The notes beneath the pieces were generated by a model that saw only the letters and a program-made list of their open reading frames with translations, did not search any database and was not told the origin of the DNA. Shown here piece after piece: positions 36,454 to 46,272 of a stretch of DNA of 64,000 nt (position 1 is the first letter of the stretch; the number at the start of each line of letters is the position of its first letter). The position numbers were made by a program, and so were the translations under genes. This DNA comes from an uncultured Collinsella sp. (GTDB lineage Bacteria; Actinomycetota; Coriobacteriia; Coriobacteriales; Coriobacteriaceae), in NCBI GenBank assembly GCA_958437935.1, contig CAUBPS010000012.1, forward strand, positions 1-64,000, in the 5' to 3' direction.

Positions 36454-36927
36454 ATGAATGACTTTATGAAGGGTCGCAATGGTGCCGATGAACTCACCAT
36501 CGTGATGGGTTTTGCCGGCATCGTCATCGCGATGATCGGATCGATAGCCCGCATCCAGTGGCTCAGCTGGATTGCCATCGCCGTAATCGTGATTGGCGTG
36601 CTGCGCGGCCTGTCCAAAAATATCGACGCACGTCACAAGGAGAACGAGGCCTTTGTCGCCGCGACTGCAAACGTACCCGGCTTGGGCAAGTTTGTAGCTA
36701 GCTTGGGCGGCGGAGCTGCAGCGGCCAACGCCTCGCGCGCAGCCGGTACTAGCAAGGAAGACTTTGAACGTGCCAAGCGCACAGCCAAGAAGATGTGGAA
36801 GGGCCGCAAGACCACGGCCTATCTTAAGTGCCCCAACTGCGGCCAGATGCTCTCCGTTCCCAAGGGCAAAGGCAAGATCCGCGTCACCTGCCCCAAGTGC
36901 CATGCCAAGATGGAGACGCGCTCATAG
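36454..36927 (+). CDS. uncharacterised membrane protein with C-terminal zinc ribbon
   Basis: A 157-residue protein not recognised as a named family. Two hydrophobic helices (about residues 14-33 and 36-52) form an N-terminal anchor. A Lys/Arg-rich linker follows, and the C-terminus has a CPNCGQ..CPKCHAK zinc ribbon (about 127-152). The design suggests an anchored RNA- or protein-binding factor, but no function can be named. ATG 36454 has GAAAGG 10 bases upstream. A strong terminator follows 23 bp after the stop. Confidence 0.75.
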   Translation: MNDFMKGRNGADELTIVMGFAGIVIAMIGSIARIQWLSWIAIAVIVIGVLRGLSKNIDARHKENEAFVAATANVPGLGKFVASLGGGAAAANASRAAGTSKEDFERAKRTAKKMWKGRKTTAYLKCPNCGQMLSVPKGKGKIRVTCPKCHAKMETRS

Positions 36928-36949
36928 CTGCCATACTATGGGACAAATA

Positions 36950-36985
36950 AAAGCCGAGGCCTCGCACTGGGACCTCGGCTTTTTC
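36950..36985 (+). terminator. rho-independent terminator
   Basis: AAAGCCGAGG pairs with CCTCGGCTTT, followed by TTTTT. It ends the zinc-ribbon gene. A second small hairpin, ATGACAAA.GG / CC.TTTGTC (36990-37016), follows and may serve the convergent amidohydrolase gene. Confidence 0.85.
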
Positions 36986-37034
36986 TGATTATGACAAAAG
37001 GATTGTCCCTTTGTCGCATCGCCATATCGCGCGC

Positions 37035-38405
37035 TTACGCCACGCCATCGCGGGCAAGCTCCTCGGCCAACGCCTCGGCAGGCATGGCCATAATCGCGTC
37101 GAGCTCGGCGTCCACCTCGGGAATACGCTTCACCTTGAGCTTGCGCACCAGATCACCGCGACACATCACGTGCGTCGGATCACGCAGTGCGCACAGGTCA
37201 TCGAGCGGGTTCTCGCGCGTCACCAGAATATCGGCGGCCTTGCCGCACTCGATTGTGCCGGTCTCGCCGCCCAGCCCCAGCAGCTCGGCATTGACCTGCG
37301 TGGCCGTATGCAGCGCGAAAGCGTTGCCCACGCCGACATACTTGGCAAAATAGGCCACCTCACGCCACATGTCGTACTGCGTCACGAACGGGCAGCTCGA
37401 GTCCGTGCCAAGGCCCACCTTAACGCCAGCTTCCAGTGCGGCACGGGCGCTCTCGATGATGCCCGAGCACACGATGTCACCGTTCTTCTTTTGTGTATCG
37501 GTCGAATGGGTCTTTTCCGGGTCGAGCAATACAAACGGCAGCGCCGGGCTGATAGTGCAGGTAACGCTGGGCGCACGCCCCTCGAGCTGCGTGCCCGCGG
37601 CGCCGCGGTACAGTTCCAAGATCTCGGGAGTCATCGGGGCACCGTGCTCGATCGTATCGACGCCGGCCTCAAGCGCGGCCTTCACGCCTTCGGTGCTCTC
37701 GACATGAGCCATAACCGGCAGGCCCACCTCGTGCGCCGCCTTGCACGCCGCCGCGGCAACCTCGACCGGCATACGCAGCACACCCGGCTCGCCCACCTCG
37801 GTAGCGTCGAACACGCCGCCCGTCACGAACAGCTTGATGACGTCGGCACCGCGCGCATACAGGTCGCGCACCTGTTCGGCTGCCTCGGCGGGACTGTTGG
37901 CCACCTGGGCGAACAAACCCGCACCATGGCCGCCCGGCACCGTGACACCCGTTCCCGGCGCCACCAGGCGAGGACCTTGATACTTGCCGGCATCGATAGC
38001 ATCGCGCACGGCAAGATCGGCAAACAGCGGGTCGCCCGCGCCGCGCACCGTGGTCACGCCACTTGCCAGTTGTTGTTGGGCGCTGCCCTTAAGAATATGG
38101 CGCACGATGGCGCGCCCCACGGGATTATCGAGCTTCTTCATCAGCGCGCCCGCATCGCCCGCCGAAACCGGCTTGCCCGAACCGCACAGATGCACATGCA
38201 TATTGATGAGGCCTGGCATGAGATACGCACCTGCCAGGTCGATAACCTCGGCACCCGCAGGCGCCTGCGCCACAGCACTCGGCCCCATCCACGTGATGAC
38301 ACCGCGCTCAACGGCCACGGCCATATCGGGCTGCGGCTCCATATGTTTCGAGCCATCCAGGACGGTCGCATTGATAAACAACGTGGAACGATCGGCAGAC
38401 GCCAT
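37035..38405 (-). CDS. amidohydrolase family protein (imidazolonepropionase/prolidase-like)
   Basis: A 456-residue metal-dependent hydrolase. The N-terminal strand domain ends in DLAGAYLMPGLINMHVHLCG, giving the His-x-His metal site near residue 68. Further ligands are visible at VMAHVES, TIEHGAPM and GLGTDSSCPF (Asp). The C-terminal part has ATQVNAELLGLGGETGTIECGKAADILV, usual in this superfamily. The VRGAGDP motif near the first metal site is seen in Xaa-Pro/imidazolone-type members. The exact substrate is open. ATG 38405 follows GGAGGAG; the frame to 38594 crosses a palindrome and is rejected. Confidence 0.85.
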   Translation of the reverse strand: MASADRSTLFINATVLDGSKHMEPQPDMAVAVERGVITWMGPSAVAQAPAGAEVIDLAGAYLMPGLINMHVHLCGSGKPVSAGDAGALMKKLDNPVGRAIVRHILKGSAQQQLASGVTTVRGAGDPLFADLAVRDAIDAGKYQGPRLVAPGTGVTVPGGHGAGLFAQVANSPAEAAEQVRDLYARGADVIKLFVTGGVFDATEVGEPGVLRMPVEVAAAACKAAHEVGLPVMAHVESTEGVKAALEAGVDTIEHGAPMTPEILELYRGAAGTQLEGRAPSVTCTISPALPFVLLDPEKTHSTDTQKKNGDIVCSGIIESARAALEAGVKVGLGTDSSCPFVTQYDMWREVAYFAKYVGVGNAFALHTATQVNAELLGLGGETGTIECGKAADILVTRENPLDDLCALRDPTHVMCRGDLVRKLKVKRIPEVDAELDAIMAMPAEALAEELARDGVA

Positions 38406-38553
38406 ATCGAGCTCCTCCCTCACGATTAACTTGAACATTTGTCCATTATCACCTAGTCCCGTTGGATTACTGCAGACGCATCGGTTAACGGAGGGAAGAG
38501 GGGATGTGGGGGACGGAATACGTTGCAGTCCCACCCCAGCGACACCAGGGAAA

Positions 38554-38612
38554 TGTCTCGATCTGTAACAGTTACGGGCCCAAACAGCCGCCAAACGTTA
38601 CAGATTGAGACA
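38554..38612. repeat. family B palindrome, copy 3
   Basis: TGTCTCGATCTGTAACAGTT pairs with AACGTTACAGATTGAGACA-type right arm. It lies between the amidohydrolase start and the end of the unknown gene upstream. Confidence 0.85.
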
Positions 38613-38647
38613 AAGTCAGGGCAGCAGAGCGACACCAGTAACATCCC

Positions 38648-39355
38648 CTACTCCCACTCCTGCTCGTAGATGTTGAGCGACTTTACGTACCGCCCCTGGG
38701 CGCCCATGATGTCGCGGACCAGACGCAAGAAGAAACTGATGCACAAGGTGTCAAAGCCATCCTGCAGGTCCTCCGGATGCACCGCACCAGGCCCATCGAC
38801 CGCCGTGTCACTCAGGCGTGCGATGTCATACAGATAGAGTTGTCCCGCCGTCAGCCAGACATCGTCGACGCAGGCGAGGCGCACCGCAATCGCGCCGTCG
38901 CTCCAATGCTCCTTTTGCACGATATGCGGGTCGTAGACATCAAAGCGACGGTCGGTGCGCGTATCCTTCAGCGCAACCATGCCGTTCGCAGGATCCTTGT
39001 CCAAAATGCCAAAGCGCGAGAAATACTGTGTGTCGCGTACCTGCTCGAGCCGCTTGAGCGAGGCAGGCGAAAGCAATGTCGGCGGCTCTTCAACATACAG
39101 CTCGAGCAACGTCTTGCCATGGCGATAGGGGCGCTCGAAGAGCAGCCAATCGGTAAATGCCATGTTGTAGGCCATGATTTCGTTTTGCGAAGGCTCGGTG
39201 CAATAGCTGAGCCACGGGTCGACAATGATCTCGAACTGTTCACGCGCCGGCTCCAAAAACTGGAACTTCCGCAGCATCCAAAAATGGGCCATGTCGGCAA
39301 TATCGTTGCCGACGGCTTCGGCCAGCTGCGCTCGATCTAAAGCGTGATCAGTCAT
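38648..39355 (-). CDS. unrecognised 235-residue protein
   Basis: A soluble, acidic protein without signal peptide or membrane segment. I do not recognise its family. It has aromatic-rich patches (AHFWMLRKFQF, YNMAFTDWLLFERPY) and a segment YFSRFGILDKDPANGMVALKDTRT reminiscent of small beta-barrel folds, but no catalytic motif. ATG 39355 has GAGGAGG at 4-5 bases, so it is a real gene. Codon use matches the neighbours. Confidence 0.7.
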   Translation of the reverse strand: MTDHALDRAQLAEAVGNDIADMAHFWMLRKFQFLEPAREQFEIIVDPWLSYCTEPSQNEIMAYNMAFTDWLLFERPYRHGKTLLELYVEEPPTLLSPASLKRLEQVRDTQYFSRFGILDKDPANGMVALKDTRTDRRFDVYDPHIVQKEHWSDGAIAVRLACVDDVWLTAGQLYLYDIARLSDTAVDGPGAVHPEDLQDGFDTLCISFFLRLVRDIMGAQGRYVKSLNIYEQEWE

Positions 39356-39647
39356 GGCATCCTCCTCAAACTGATGGACCTCAATTTGAGCTTACGAGGA
39401 GGGTGGGCAGCCACGACCAGCGCGGGCAAAATAGGCCTCCGGCTGCAAACCAGATGCTGACCAAACACTTGACGAAAAGCTTGACCGAAAATGCGCACTG
39501 GAACAAAACCGCAGGTAAACATAGGCGGCCAACCCGCCCTTTTGAGCCAAGCGCCCCCGGCCACCACAGAAACAGCAGAGCACCACAGCTCAAGAAGACG
39601 CCGAATGGACACTCGCGCGTCGACAAACGAACGAACCGCTCGCAAAG

Positions 39648-39695
39648 AGTGTCCCCAACGACTAGACAAAAATGACCAGTCATTGGGGACGTTCT
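39648..39695. repeat. GGGGAC hairpin, family C
   Basis: AGTGTCCCCAACGACT pairs with AGTCATTGGGGACGTTCT around TAGACAAAAATGACC-type loop (two mismatches). It lies after the gltD stop on the minus strand. The remaining 39356-39647 gap has long open frames on both strands that lack start signals; nothing else is seen. Confidence 0.65.
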
Positions 39696-39707
39696 TAAAT
39701 GACTACT

Positions 39708-41189
39708 TTACAGCTCCAGCGCCTCGGCGACCTCGGCAGCGCAGGCCAGGGCGTCGGCCATGGCGTTCACAACGAGCGAGCTGCCGTTGCGCGCATCACC
39801 GGCAACATACACCGGCGCGGCATCCGCGGCGACGCCGTCGACACGCGCCGCAAGATGCGAGTCCTCGGCGGCCATCACAGGCAGCGGACGACCAGCGGTG
39901 GCAACAGGCACGCCTACCGCATCGAACACGCCATGCTCAGGACCCGTAAAGCCGCAGGCGATGAGCACCAGCTGCGCCGGCACCTCGTGCTCGGAGCCCG
40001 CGATGCGCTCGGGCTTGCCAGCCGACCAATCCAGATCGACCACGCGCAGGCCCGCGGCCGCGCCCTTCTTGTCCAGCAGCACCTCGAGCGTATCCACGCC
40101 CCAAGCGCGCATCTCGCCGCCCATGGCAGCGATGGCCTCCTGCTGGCCGTAGTCGGTCTTCTTAACGTTTGGCCACTGCGGCCAGGGGTTGCTCGCCGCG
40201 CGCGCATCAGGCGCCGCCGGCAAGAACTCAAACTGGCGCACGCTGCGCGCACCCTGACGTACCGCGGTGCCCACGCAGTCGTTACCGGTATCGCCGCCGC
40301 CAATGACCACGACGTCCAGGCCACACGCGTTCACCACGGGCTCTCCGCCATCGAGCACCGAGACGGTCGAAGCCGTCAGGTAGTCCACGGCGTACACCAC
40401 GCCCGGGGCATCAATGTTCGCAGCCGAAAGCCCACGCGGAGCACGAGCGCCGGCAGCCACCACGACAGCGTCAAAGCCATCGAGCTTGGCTGCCACCGCA
40501 GGGTCCGTCACATCTGCGCTCAGCTCAAAAACAATGCCCAGCTCGCGCATGAGCGCCACGCGACGCTCGACCACGGACTTCCCGAGCTTCATGTTGGGAA
40601 TGCCATACATAAGCAAACCGCCCGGACGGTCGTCACGCTCAAACACCGTCACGCGGGCGCCGCGACGCGCGAGCTCCCATGCTGCCACCAGACCAGCAGG
40701 ACCGGAGCCCACCACGGCGACCGTGGGTGCGCCCTCCCCCGCCGGCTCAAAGCGACGCGGGCCACCGTTTGCCCATTCGTGGTCGCTGATCGCACGCTCG
40801 TTGTCATGGATCGTCGTGGGCTGACCGTCGACCGACCCCAAGTTGCATGCGGCCTCGCACAGCGCCGGGCACACGCGACTCGTGAACTCGGGCATGGGCG
40901 AGGTGAGCGACAGACGCTCGGCAGCCTCGTCCCAGCGGCCGCGGTACACCAGCTCATTCCACTCGGGAATCAGGTTGTGCAGCGGGCAGCCGCTCGGGCG
41001 TGCCTTGCCAAAGCTCGCGCCCATCTGGCAAAACGCCACGCCGCACATCATGCAACGGCTCGCCTGGGCGCGACGTGCATCGTCATCGAGCTCCACGTAC
41101 AGCGGATCAAAATCATGGCTGCGCTCCTCCACGGGACGAAGCTCGTGGGTCACGCGATCGATATCAAGAAAAGCACCGGGCTTACCCAT
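39708..41189 (-). CDS. gltD: glutamate synthase small subunit
   Basis: A 493-residue FAD/NADPH subunit. N-terminal cysteines for 4Fe-4S clusters are in RCMMCGVAFC and SGCPLHN (residues about 46-68) plus CPALCEAACNLG near 110. The FAD loop is VVGSGPAGLVAAW near 155, and the NADPH site GGGDTGNDC near 288. It passes NADPH electrons to GltB. Start ATG 41189 uses AAGGAGG in the end of gltB; the two genes are 5 bases apart. The GltD-like protein in the hydrogenase operon is a separate paralogue. Confidence 0.95.
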   Translation of the reverse strand: MGKPGAFLDIDRVTHELRPVEERSHDFDPLYVELDDDARRAQASRCMMCGVAFCQMGASFGKARPSGCPLHNLIPEWNELVYRGRWDEAAERLSLTSPMPEFTSRVCPALCEAACNLGSVDGQPTTIHDNERAISDHEWANGGPRRFEPAGEGAPTVAVVGSGPAGLVAAWELARRGARVTVFERDDRPGGLLMYGIPNMKLGKSVVERRVALMRELGIVFELSADVTDPAVAAKLDGFDAVVVAAGARAPRGLSAANIDAPGVVYAVDYLTASTVSVLDGGEPVVNACGLDVVVIGGGDTGNDCVGTAVRQGARSVRQFEFLPAAPDARAASNPWPQWPNVKKTDYGQQEAIAAMGGEMRAWGVDTLEVLLDKKGAAAGLRVVDLDWSAGKPERIAGSEHEVPAQLVLIACGFTGPEHGVFDAVGVPVATAGRPLPVMAAEDSHLAARVDGVAADAAPVYVAGDARNGSSLVVNAMADALACAAEVAEALEL

Positions 41190-41194
41190 GGCAC

Positions 41195-44100
41195 TTACGC
41201 CTCCTTCTTGGTCGAAGCAACAGAGCTGGCGGCGGCGGGCACAGCGCCAGCGACACCACCCGCCACATCAAAGCGAGCGACATCGGCGGCGTCGGCGCGA
41301 CCGGTCACAATGTCAAACGCCAGCTCCTCGGCCTGCTCATGCGTCTTGCCGACGGCCTCGGCGGCGGCGACAATCGCCAGCACGCGCTCGTACTCGGTTG
41401 GAATGACCTTCACAAAGTGCTTGCTCATCGTCTCAAAGCTGTAGAGCAGCTTAATGCCGCGCGGGCTCTGCGTCACGTCCACGTGCTCCTGGATGAGCTC
41501 GCGAATCTGCGCCAGCTCGCCGGCCGTCGGGGCTTTAAGCTCAACGCTCTCGTGGTTCACACGGGCATTGAGCGTGCCGTACTGGTCAAAGACATAGGCC
41601 ACGCCACCCGTCATGCCGGCGGCGAAGTTCTGCCCGACCTCGCCCAGGATGAGCGCCAGACCACCCGTCATGTACTCGCAGCCATGGTTGCCGCAGCCCT
41701 CGACCACCACCGTGGCACCGGAGTTGCGTACGCCAAAGCGCTGGCCTGCCAGGCCGTTAATGAAGCCGCGGCCGCTCGTGGCGCCAAAGAACGCAACGTT
41801 GCCCACGATGATGTTCTCATCGAACTTGTAGGTCGCATGCGGGTTGGGGCGCACCGACACCTCGCCGCCCGAAAGGCCCTTGCCAAAGTAGTCGTTGGCG
41901 TCGCCGCACACGTTGAGCGTAATGCCGCGCGGCAGGAAGGCGCCAAAGCTCTGACCGGCCGAACCGTCGCAATCGATAGTGATGGAGCCGGCGGGCAGGC
42001 CCTCGGGATGCGCCTTGGTCACCGCGTTGCCCAAGATGGTGCCCACGCAGCGGTTGACGTTGGCGATATCGGCGCGGAAGCGAATCGGGCGCAGGTGCGC
42101 ACGGGCATCGGCCGTGTAGGGCACAAACAACGTGGAGTCGAGCGTCTTGTCGAGCTCGCTGTCCGCAGCCATCTGGGGCAGGAAGTGACGGCCGTCGGCA
42201 CCCGGGATGTGGGCACCAAACTCACAGGTCGCGCTCGCCAGCACGGGCGACAGATCCAGCAGGTTAGCCTTGCGGTTGCCCGGGACCTCGATCTGGCGCA
42301 AGCACTCGGGATGGCCGACCATCTCGTCGACCGTGCGGAAGCCCAGGCTCGCCATGACCTCGCGCAGCTGCTCGGCAACAAAGAGCATAAAGTGCTCGAC
42401 GTGCTCTGGCTTGCCGCGGAAGCCGCGACGCAGGCGGCAGTTTTGCGTAGCGATGCCGGCCGGGCAGGTATCCTGCTGGCAGTCGCGCTGCATGAGGCAG
42501 CCCATGGAGATGAGCGGCATGGTCGCAAAGCCAAACTCCTCGGCGCCCAACAGGCAGGCGACAGCGACGTCGGTGCCGTCCATGAGCTTGCCGTCGGCCT
42601 CGAGCACTACGCGCGAGCGCAGGCCGTTTTGCAGCAGCGTCTGCTGGGCCTCGGCAAGGCCAAGCTCCAGCGGCAGACCCGCGTGCCAGATAGAGTCGCG
42701 CGCAGCGGCACCCGAGCCGCCATTGTGGCCGCTGATCAAGATCTTGTCGGCAGCGCCCTTGGCCACGCCGGTGGCGATGGTGCCGACGCCGGCCTCGCTG
42801 ACCAGCTTGACCGACACGCGTGCGCCGGGATTGGCGTTCTTAAGATCGAAGATCAGCTCTGCCAGGTCCTCGATGGAGTAAATATCGTGGTGAGGCGGAG
42901 GCGAGATCAGGCCGATGCCGGGCGTGGACTGACGGACCTCGGCAATCCAGGGATAGACCTTCTTGCCGGGCAGGTGGCCGCCCTCGCCGGGCTTGGCGCC
43001 CTGGGCCATCTTGATCTGAATCTCGAAGGCGCTGCACAGGTAGCGGCTCGTCACGCCAAAGCGCGCGCTTGCCACCTGCTTGATGGCGGAGTTCTTGGAG
43101 TCACCGTTAGCCAGCGGGGTCTCGCGACGCGGATCCTCACCGCCCTCGCCGGAGTTGGAACGGCCGTGCAGACGGTTCATAGCGATGGCCATGCACTCGT
43201 GCGCCTCTTTGCTGATGGAGCCGTACGACATGGCGCCGGTGTTAAAGCGGCGGACGATGTTGAGCGCGGGCTCCACCTCGTCGAGTGAAACCGGCGTGCG
43301 ACCGTTGGCATTAAAGTCGAGCAAGTCGCGCAGGCGCACGGCACGGCCGGTGCGGTGCAGGCGGGCGCTGTACTCCTTAAAGGTGTCGTAGCTGTCCTCA
43401 CGGCAGGCGGTCTGCAGCAAGTAGACAGTCTGCGGATCGATGAGGTGATCCTCGCCGCCGAGCGGGCGCCACTTGGTCAGGCCCAACGTGGGCAGCTGAT
43501 CGGGAGCCGGGCTCTTAAGGATAGCGAGAGCGGCGTCATAGCGCTCATTTTGCTCGCGTTCGACCTCCTCGACACCCATACCGCCCACACGGCTCACCGT
43601 GCCGGCGAAGTACGCGTTGACGAACTCCGGCGTAAAGCCAACGGCCTCGAAGATCTGCGCGGAGTGGTAGCTCTGCACCGTGGAGATGCCCATCTTGGAC
43701 ATGATGGAGACGATGCCCGCCGTCGCGGCCTTGTTGTAATTGGCGATGCCCTGCTCGGCCGTCACGTCCAGGTCGCCGCGTGCCGCCAGATTGCGGATGC
43801 ACGCATGCGCGTTGTACGGATAGATGCCGCTCGCGGAGTAGCCCACTAGCGCCGCAAAGTCGTGCGGGGACACGGCGTCACCGCACTCCACCACGATGTC
43901 GGCAAAGGTACGCACGCCGGCGCGGATCAGGTGGTTGTGCACGCAGCCCACGGCGAGCAGCGACGGCACGGGCACCTCGCCCGCAGCGGCATGATCGCTC
44001 AGCACCACGATGTTCACGCCGTCGCGGACCGCAGCCTCGACGTCTTCGGCAAGCTGCTTGAGCGCAGCCTGCAGCGCGCCCTCACCCGCGTCGCGGCGGT

Positions 44101-45892
44101 ACACGGCACGGAACCGGCGGGTCTTAAAGCCAACACGGTCAATCGCGCAAATGCGGTCGAACTCCTCCTCGCTCAGCAGCGGGCGCTCCAGGCGCACCAG
44201 CTGGCAGGCCGTACGGGAGTCCTCGAGCAAGTTGCCGTGGTTGCCCAGGTAGAGCGTGGTCGAAGTCACCATGTGCTCGCGCAGGGCATCAATCGGCGGA
44301 TTCGTGACTTGGGCGAACAGCTGATAGAAGTAATCGAAGAACGAGCGCGTCTTCTTGGACAGGCAGGCCAGCGGCGCATCGATGCCCATCGAGGCAAGCG
44401 GTGCCTTGCCCTGCTGGGCCATGGGACGCACGACCTCGTCGACGTCATCCCAGTGGTAGCCGAGCTTGGCCATGCGCACGGCGGCGGGCACCTCGGCATC
44501 CTCGGCGGGCGCGGGCGCGGCGGGCTTGTCGAGCGCGTCAACGGTTAGCGTCTCCTCGGCAATCCAATCACGGTAGGGCTTTTCCTTGGCGTAACGGGCA
44601 CGCAGCTCATCGTTGTAGATGACGCGCCCGCGGGCAAAGTCGACCTCGAGCATCTGGCCCGGTCCCAGGCAGCCGCTCGTCAGGATGTTCTCGGGGCTCA
44701 CCTCGATGGTGCCCACCTCGCTTGCCAGCATAAAGCGACCGTCGCGCGTCACATAGTAGCGGGCGGGACGCAGGCCGTTACGGTCGAGGGCGGCACCCAG
44801 CGTGCGACCGTCGGTAAAGGCGATGGCGGCCGGACCGTCCCACGGCTCCATGAGCATGGACTGGTAAGCGTCGTAGGCGCGGCGCTCCTCACTCAGGCTG
44901 TCGTTGTGGTCCCACGGCTCGGGCAGCAGCATGGATGCGGCACGCGTAAGCGGGCGACCGTTCATGACCAGGAACTCGAGCACGTTATCCAGAATCGCGG
45001 AGTCGGAACCCTCGCGGTTGATGATGGGCATCACGCGCTCAAGATCGTGCTGCAGCACGGGGCTGTACAGGTTGGGCTCGCGGGCGCGGATCCAGTTGAC
45101 GTTGCCCTTGAGGGTGTTGATCTCGCCGTTGTGGATGATAAAGCGGTTGGGGTGCGCGCGCTCCCAGCTGGGCGTGGTGTTGGTGGAGTAGCGCGAGTGG
45201 ACGAGCGCCACGGCCGTCTTGACGGCGGCGTCGTTGAGGTCGATGAAGAAGCGGCGCATCTGCGTGGCGACCAGCATGCCCTTGTACACGATGGTGCGCG
45301 AGCTCATGGAGCACACATAGAAGATCTTGTCGCGCAGGGCAAACTCGGCGTCGGCCTTCTTTTCGATGGTGCGGCGGCACACGTACAGGCGACGCTCAAA
45401 GGCGTCGCCCGCCGGCGTGTCGTCGGGACGGCCCAGAAAGGCCTGCAGGATGGTAGGCATACAGGCGCGGGCCGTCTCGCCCAGGTCGTGCGGATCGACC
45501 GGCACCTCGCGCCAAAAGAGCAGCGGCACGCCGGCCTCGGCACAGCCCTCCTCAAACACGCGGCGGGCATCCTCTACGCCCTTGTCGTCCTGCGGGAAGA
45601 ACAGCATGGCCACGCCATAGTCGCCCTCTGCCGGCAGAATCTGGCCGCACTTTTGGGCCTCTTTACGGAAAAAGTGATGCGGAACCTGGAACAGGATGCC
45701 AGCGCCGTCGCCGGTGTTCTTCTCGAGTCCCGTGCCGCCGCGGTGCTCCAAGTTGACCAGAATGGACAGTGCATCGTCCAGAATCTGGTGATGGCGCTCG
45801 CCGTTGATATCGGCAAGTGCGCCGATGCCACATGCATCGTGGTCGAATTCGGGGCGATAAAGGCCCTGCTGCTGAGCGGAATCTGCCTGCAT
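41195..45892 (-). CDS. gltB: glutamate synthase large subunit
   Basis: A 1565-residue enzyme that makes glutamate from glutamine and 2-oxoglutarate. The class II amidotransferase domain should start at Cys 21 (HDACGIG) after removal of a 20-residue propeptide. A central domain and the FMN/2-oxoglutarate domain follow, with the GEGGEDP loop, KMAQGAKPGEGGHLPG, and the 3Fe-4S motif CLMQRDCQQDTCPAGIA. The C-terminal GXGXG beta-helix domain is complete. ATG 45892 has GGGGAGG at 6 bases. It forms an operon with gltD. Confidence 0.96.
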   Translation of the reverse strand: MQADSAQQQGLYRPEFDHDACGIGALADINGERHHQILDDALSILVNLEHRGGTGLEKNTGDGAGILFQVPHHFFRKEAQKCGQILPAEGDYGVAMLFFPQDDKGVEDARRVFEEGCAEAGVPLLFWREVPVDPHDLGETARACMPTILQAFLGRPDDTPAGDAFERRLYVCRRTIEKKADAEFALRDKIFYVCSMSSRTIVYKGMLVATQMRRFFIDLNDAAVKTAVALVHSRYSTNTTPSWERAHPNRFIIHNGEINTLKGNVNWIRAREPNLYSPVLQHDLERVMPIINREGSDSAILDNVLEFLVMNGRPLTRAASMLLPEPWDHNDSLSEERRAYDAYQSMLMEPWDGPAAIAFTDGRTLGAALDRNGLRPARYYVTRDGRFMLASEVGTIEVSPENILTSGCLGPGQMLEVDFARGRVIYNDELRARYAKEKPYRDWIAEETLTVDALDKPAAPAPAEDAEVPAAVRMAKLGYHWDDVDEVVRPMAQQGKAPLASMGIDAPLACLSKKTRSFFDYFYQLFAQVTNPPIDALREHMVTSTTLYLGNHGNLLEDSRTACQLVRLERPLLSEEEFDRICAIDRVGFKTRRFRAVYRRDAGEGALQAALKQLAEDVEAAVRDGVNIVVLSDHAAAGEVPVPSLLAVGCVHNHLIRAGVRTFADIVVECGDAVSPHDFAALVGYSASGIYPYNAHACIRNLAARGDLDVTAEQGIANYNKAATAGIVSIMSKMGISTVQSYHSAQIFEAVGFTPEFVNAYFAGTVSRVGGMGVEEVEREQNERYDAALAILKSPAPDQLPTLGLTKWRPLGGEDHLIDPQTVYLLQTACREDSYDTFKEYSARLHRTGRAVRLRDLLDFNANGRTPVSLDEVEPALNIVRRFNTGAMSYGSISKEAHECMAIAMNRLHGRSNSGEGGEDPRRETPLANGDSKNSAIKQVASARFGVTSRYLCSAFEIQIKMAQGAKPGEGGHLPGKKVYPWIAEVRQSTPGIGLISPPPHHDIYSIEDLAELIFDLKNANPGARVSVKLVSEAGVGTIATGVAKGAADKILISGHNGGSGAAARDSIWHAGLPLELGLAEAQQTLLQNGLRSRVVLEADGKLMDGTDVAVACLLGAEEFGFATMPLISMGCLMQRDCQQDTCPAGIATQNCRLRRGFRGKPEHVEHFMLFVAEQLREVMASLGFRTVDEMVGHPECLRQIEVPGNRKANLLDLSPVLASATCEFGAHIPGADGRHFLPQMAADSELDKTLDSTLFVPYTADARAHLRPIRFRADIANVNRCVGTILGNAVTKAHPEGLPAGSITIDCDGSAGQSFGAFLPRGITLNVCGDANDYFGKGLSGGEVSVRPNPHATYKFDENIIVGNVAFFGATSGRGFINGLAGQRFGVRNSGATVVVEGCGNHGCEYMTGGLALILGEVGQNFAAGMTGGVAYVFDQYGTLNARVNHESVELKAPTAGELAQIRELIQEHVDVTQSPRGIKLLYSFETMSKHFVKVIPTEYERVLAIVAAAEAVGKTHEQAEELAFDIVTGRADAADVARFDVAGGVAGAVPAAASSVASTKKEA

Positions 45893-46076
45893 CGCGATCC
45901 TCCCCTAGATATTTAGACAGTCAGTTGACTAGGCATACTAGGAGCATCGCCGGCCCGTTGTGTTTCCCACCCGTTTCGAAACAATCGCGTAACGCGCGCC
46001 CTACGAGTGGACACCGCCGACCTCAAGGGCGACAACATAGGCCCCAAGTTCGGCCTGCAAACTCACCTCTTCAAAC

Positions 46077-46134
46077 GTCTCAATCTGTAACACCTAGACC
46101 CAATTTCCATCCCTAGTTGTTACAGATCAAGACA
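46077..46134. repeat. family B palindrome, copy 4
   Basis: GTCTCAATCTGTAACA pairs with TGTTACAGATCAAGAC (one mismatch). It lies in the 380-bp gap between the divergent gltB and gpmA. Elsewhere in that gap, TTAACT and TATCCT 17 bp apart (about 46194-46222) could be a weak gpmA promoter; nothing else was recognised. Confidence 0.85.
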
Positions 46135-46272
46135 TTTCGGTAACCCCCCTTTCACCATCCTATTCAAATACAATAATTTTGTTAGTCTTGGTTAACTTTT
46201 GAGCCTAAAACGGGTATCCTTTGCGGCGTCAAACAAACGGCACGCATGCCGTGCCACATTAAGGAGGCCCCT

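Noticed and set aside
39403..39675. short frames in the gap between the unknown gene and gltD
   Set aside because: Frames are open on both strands without ribosome sites or family similarity.
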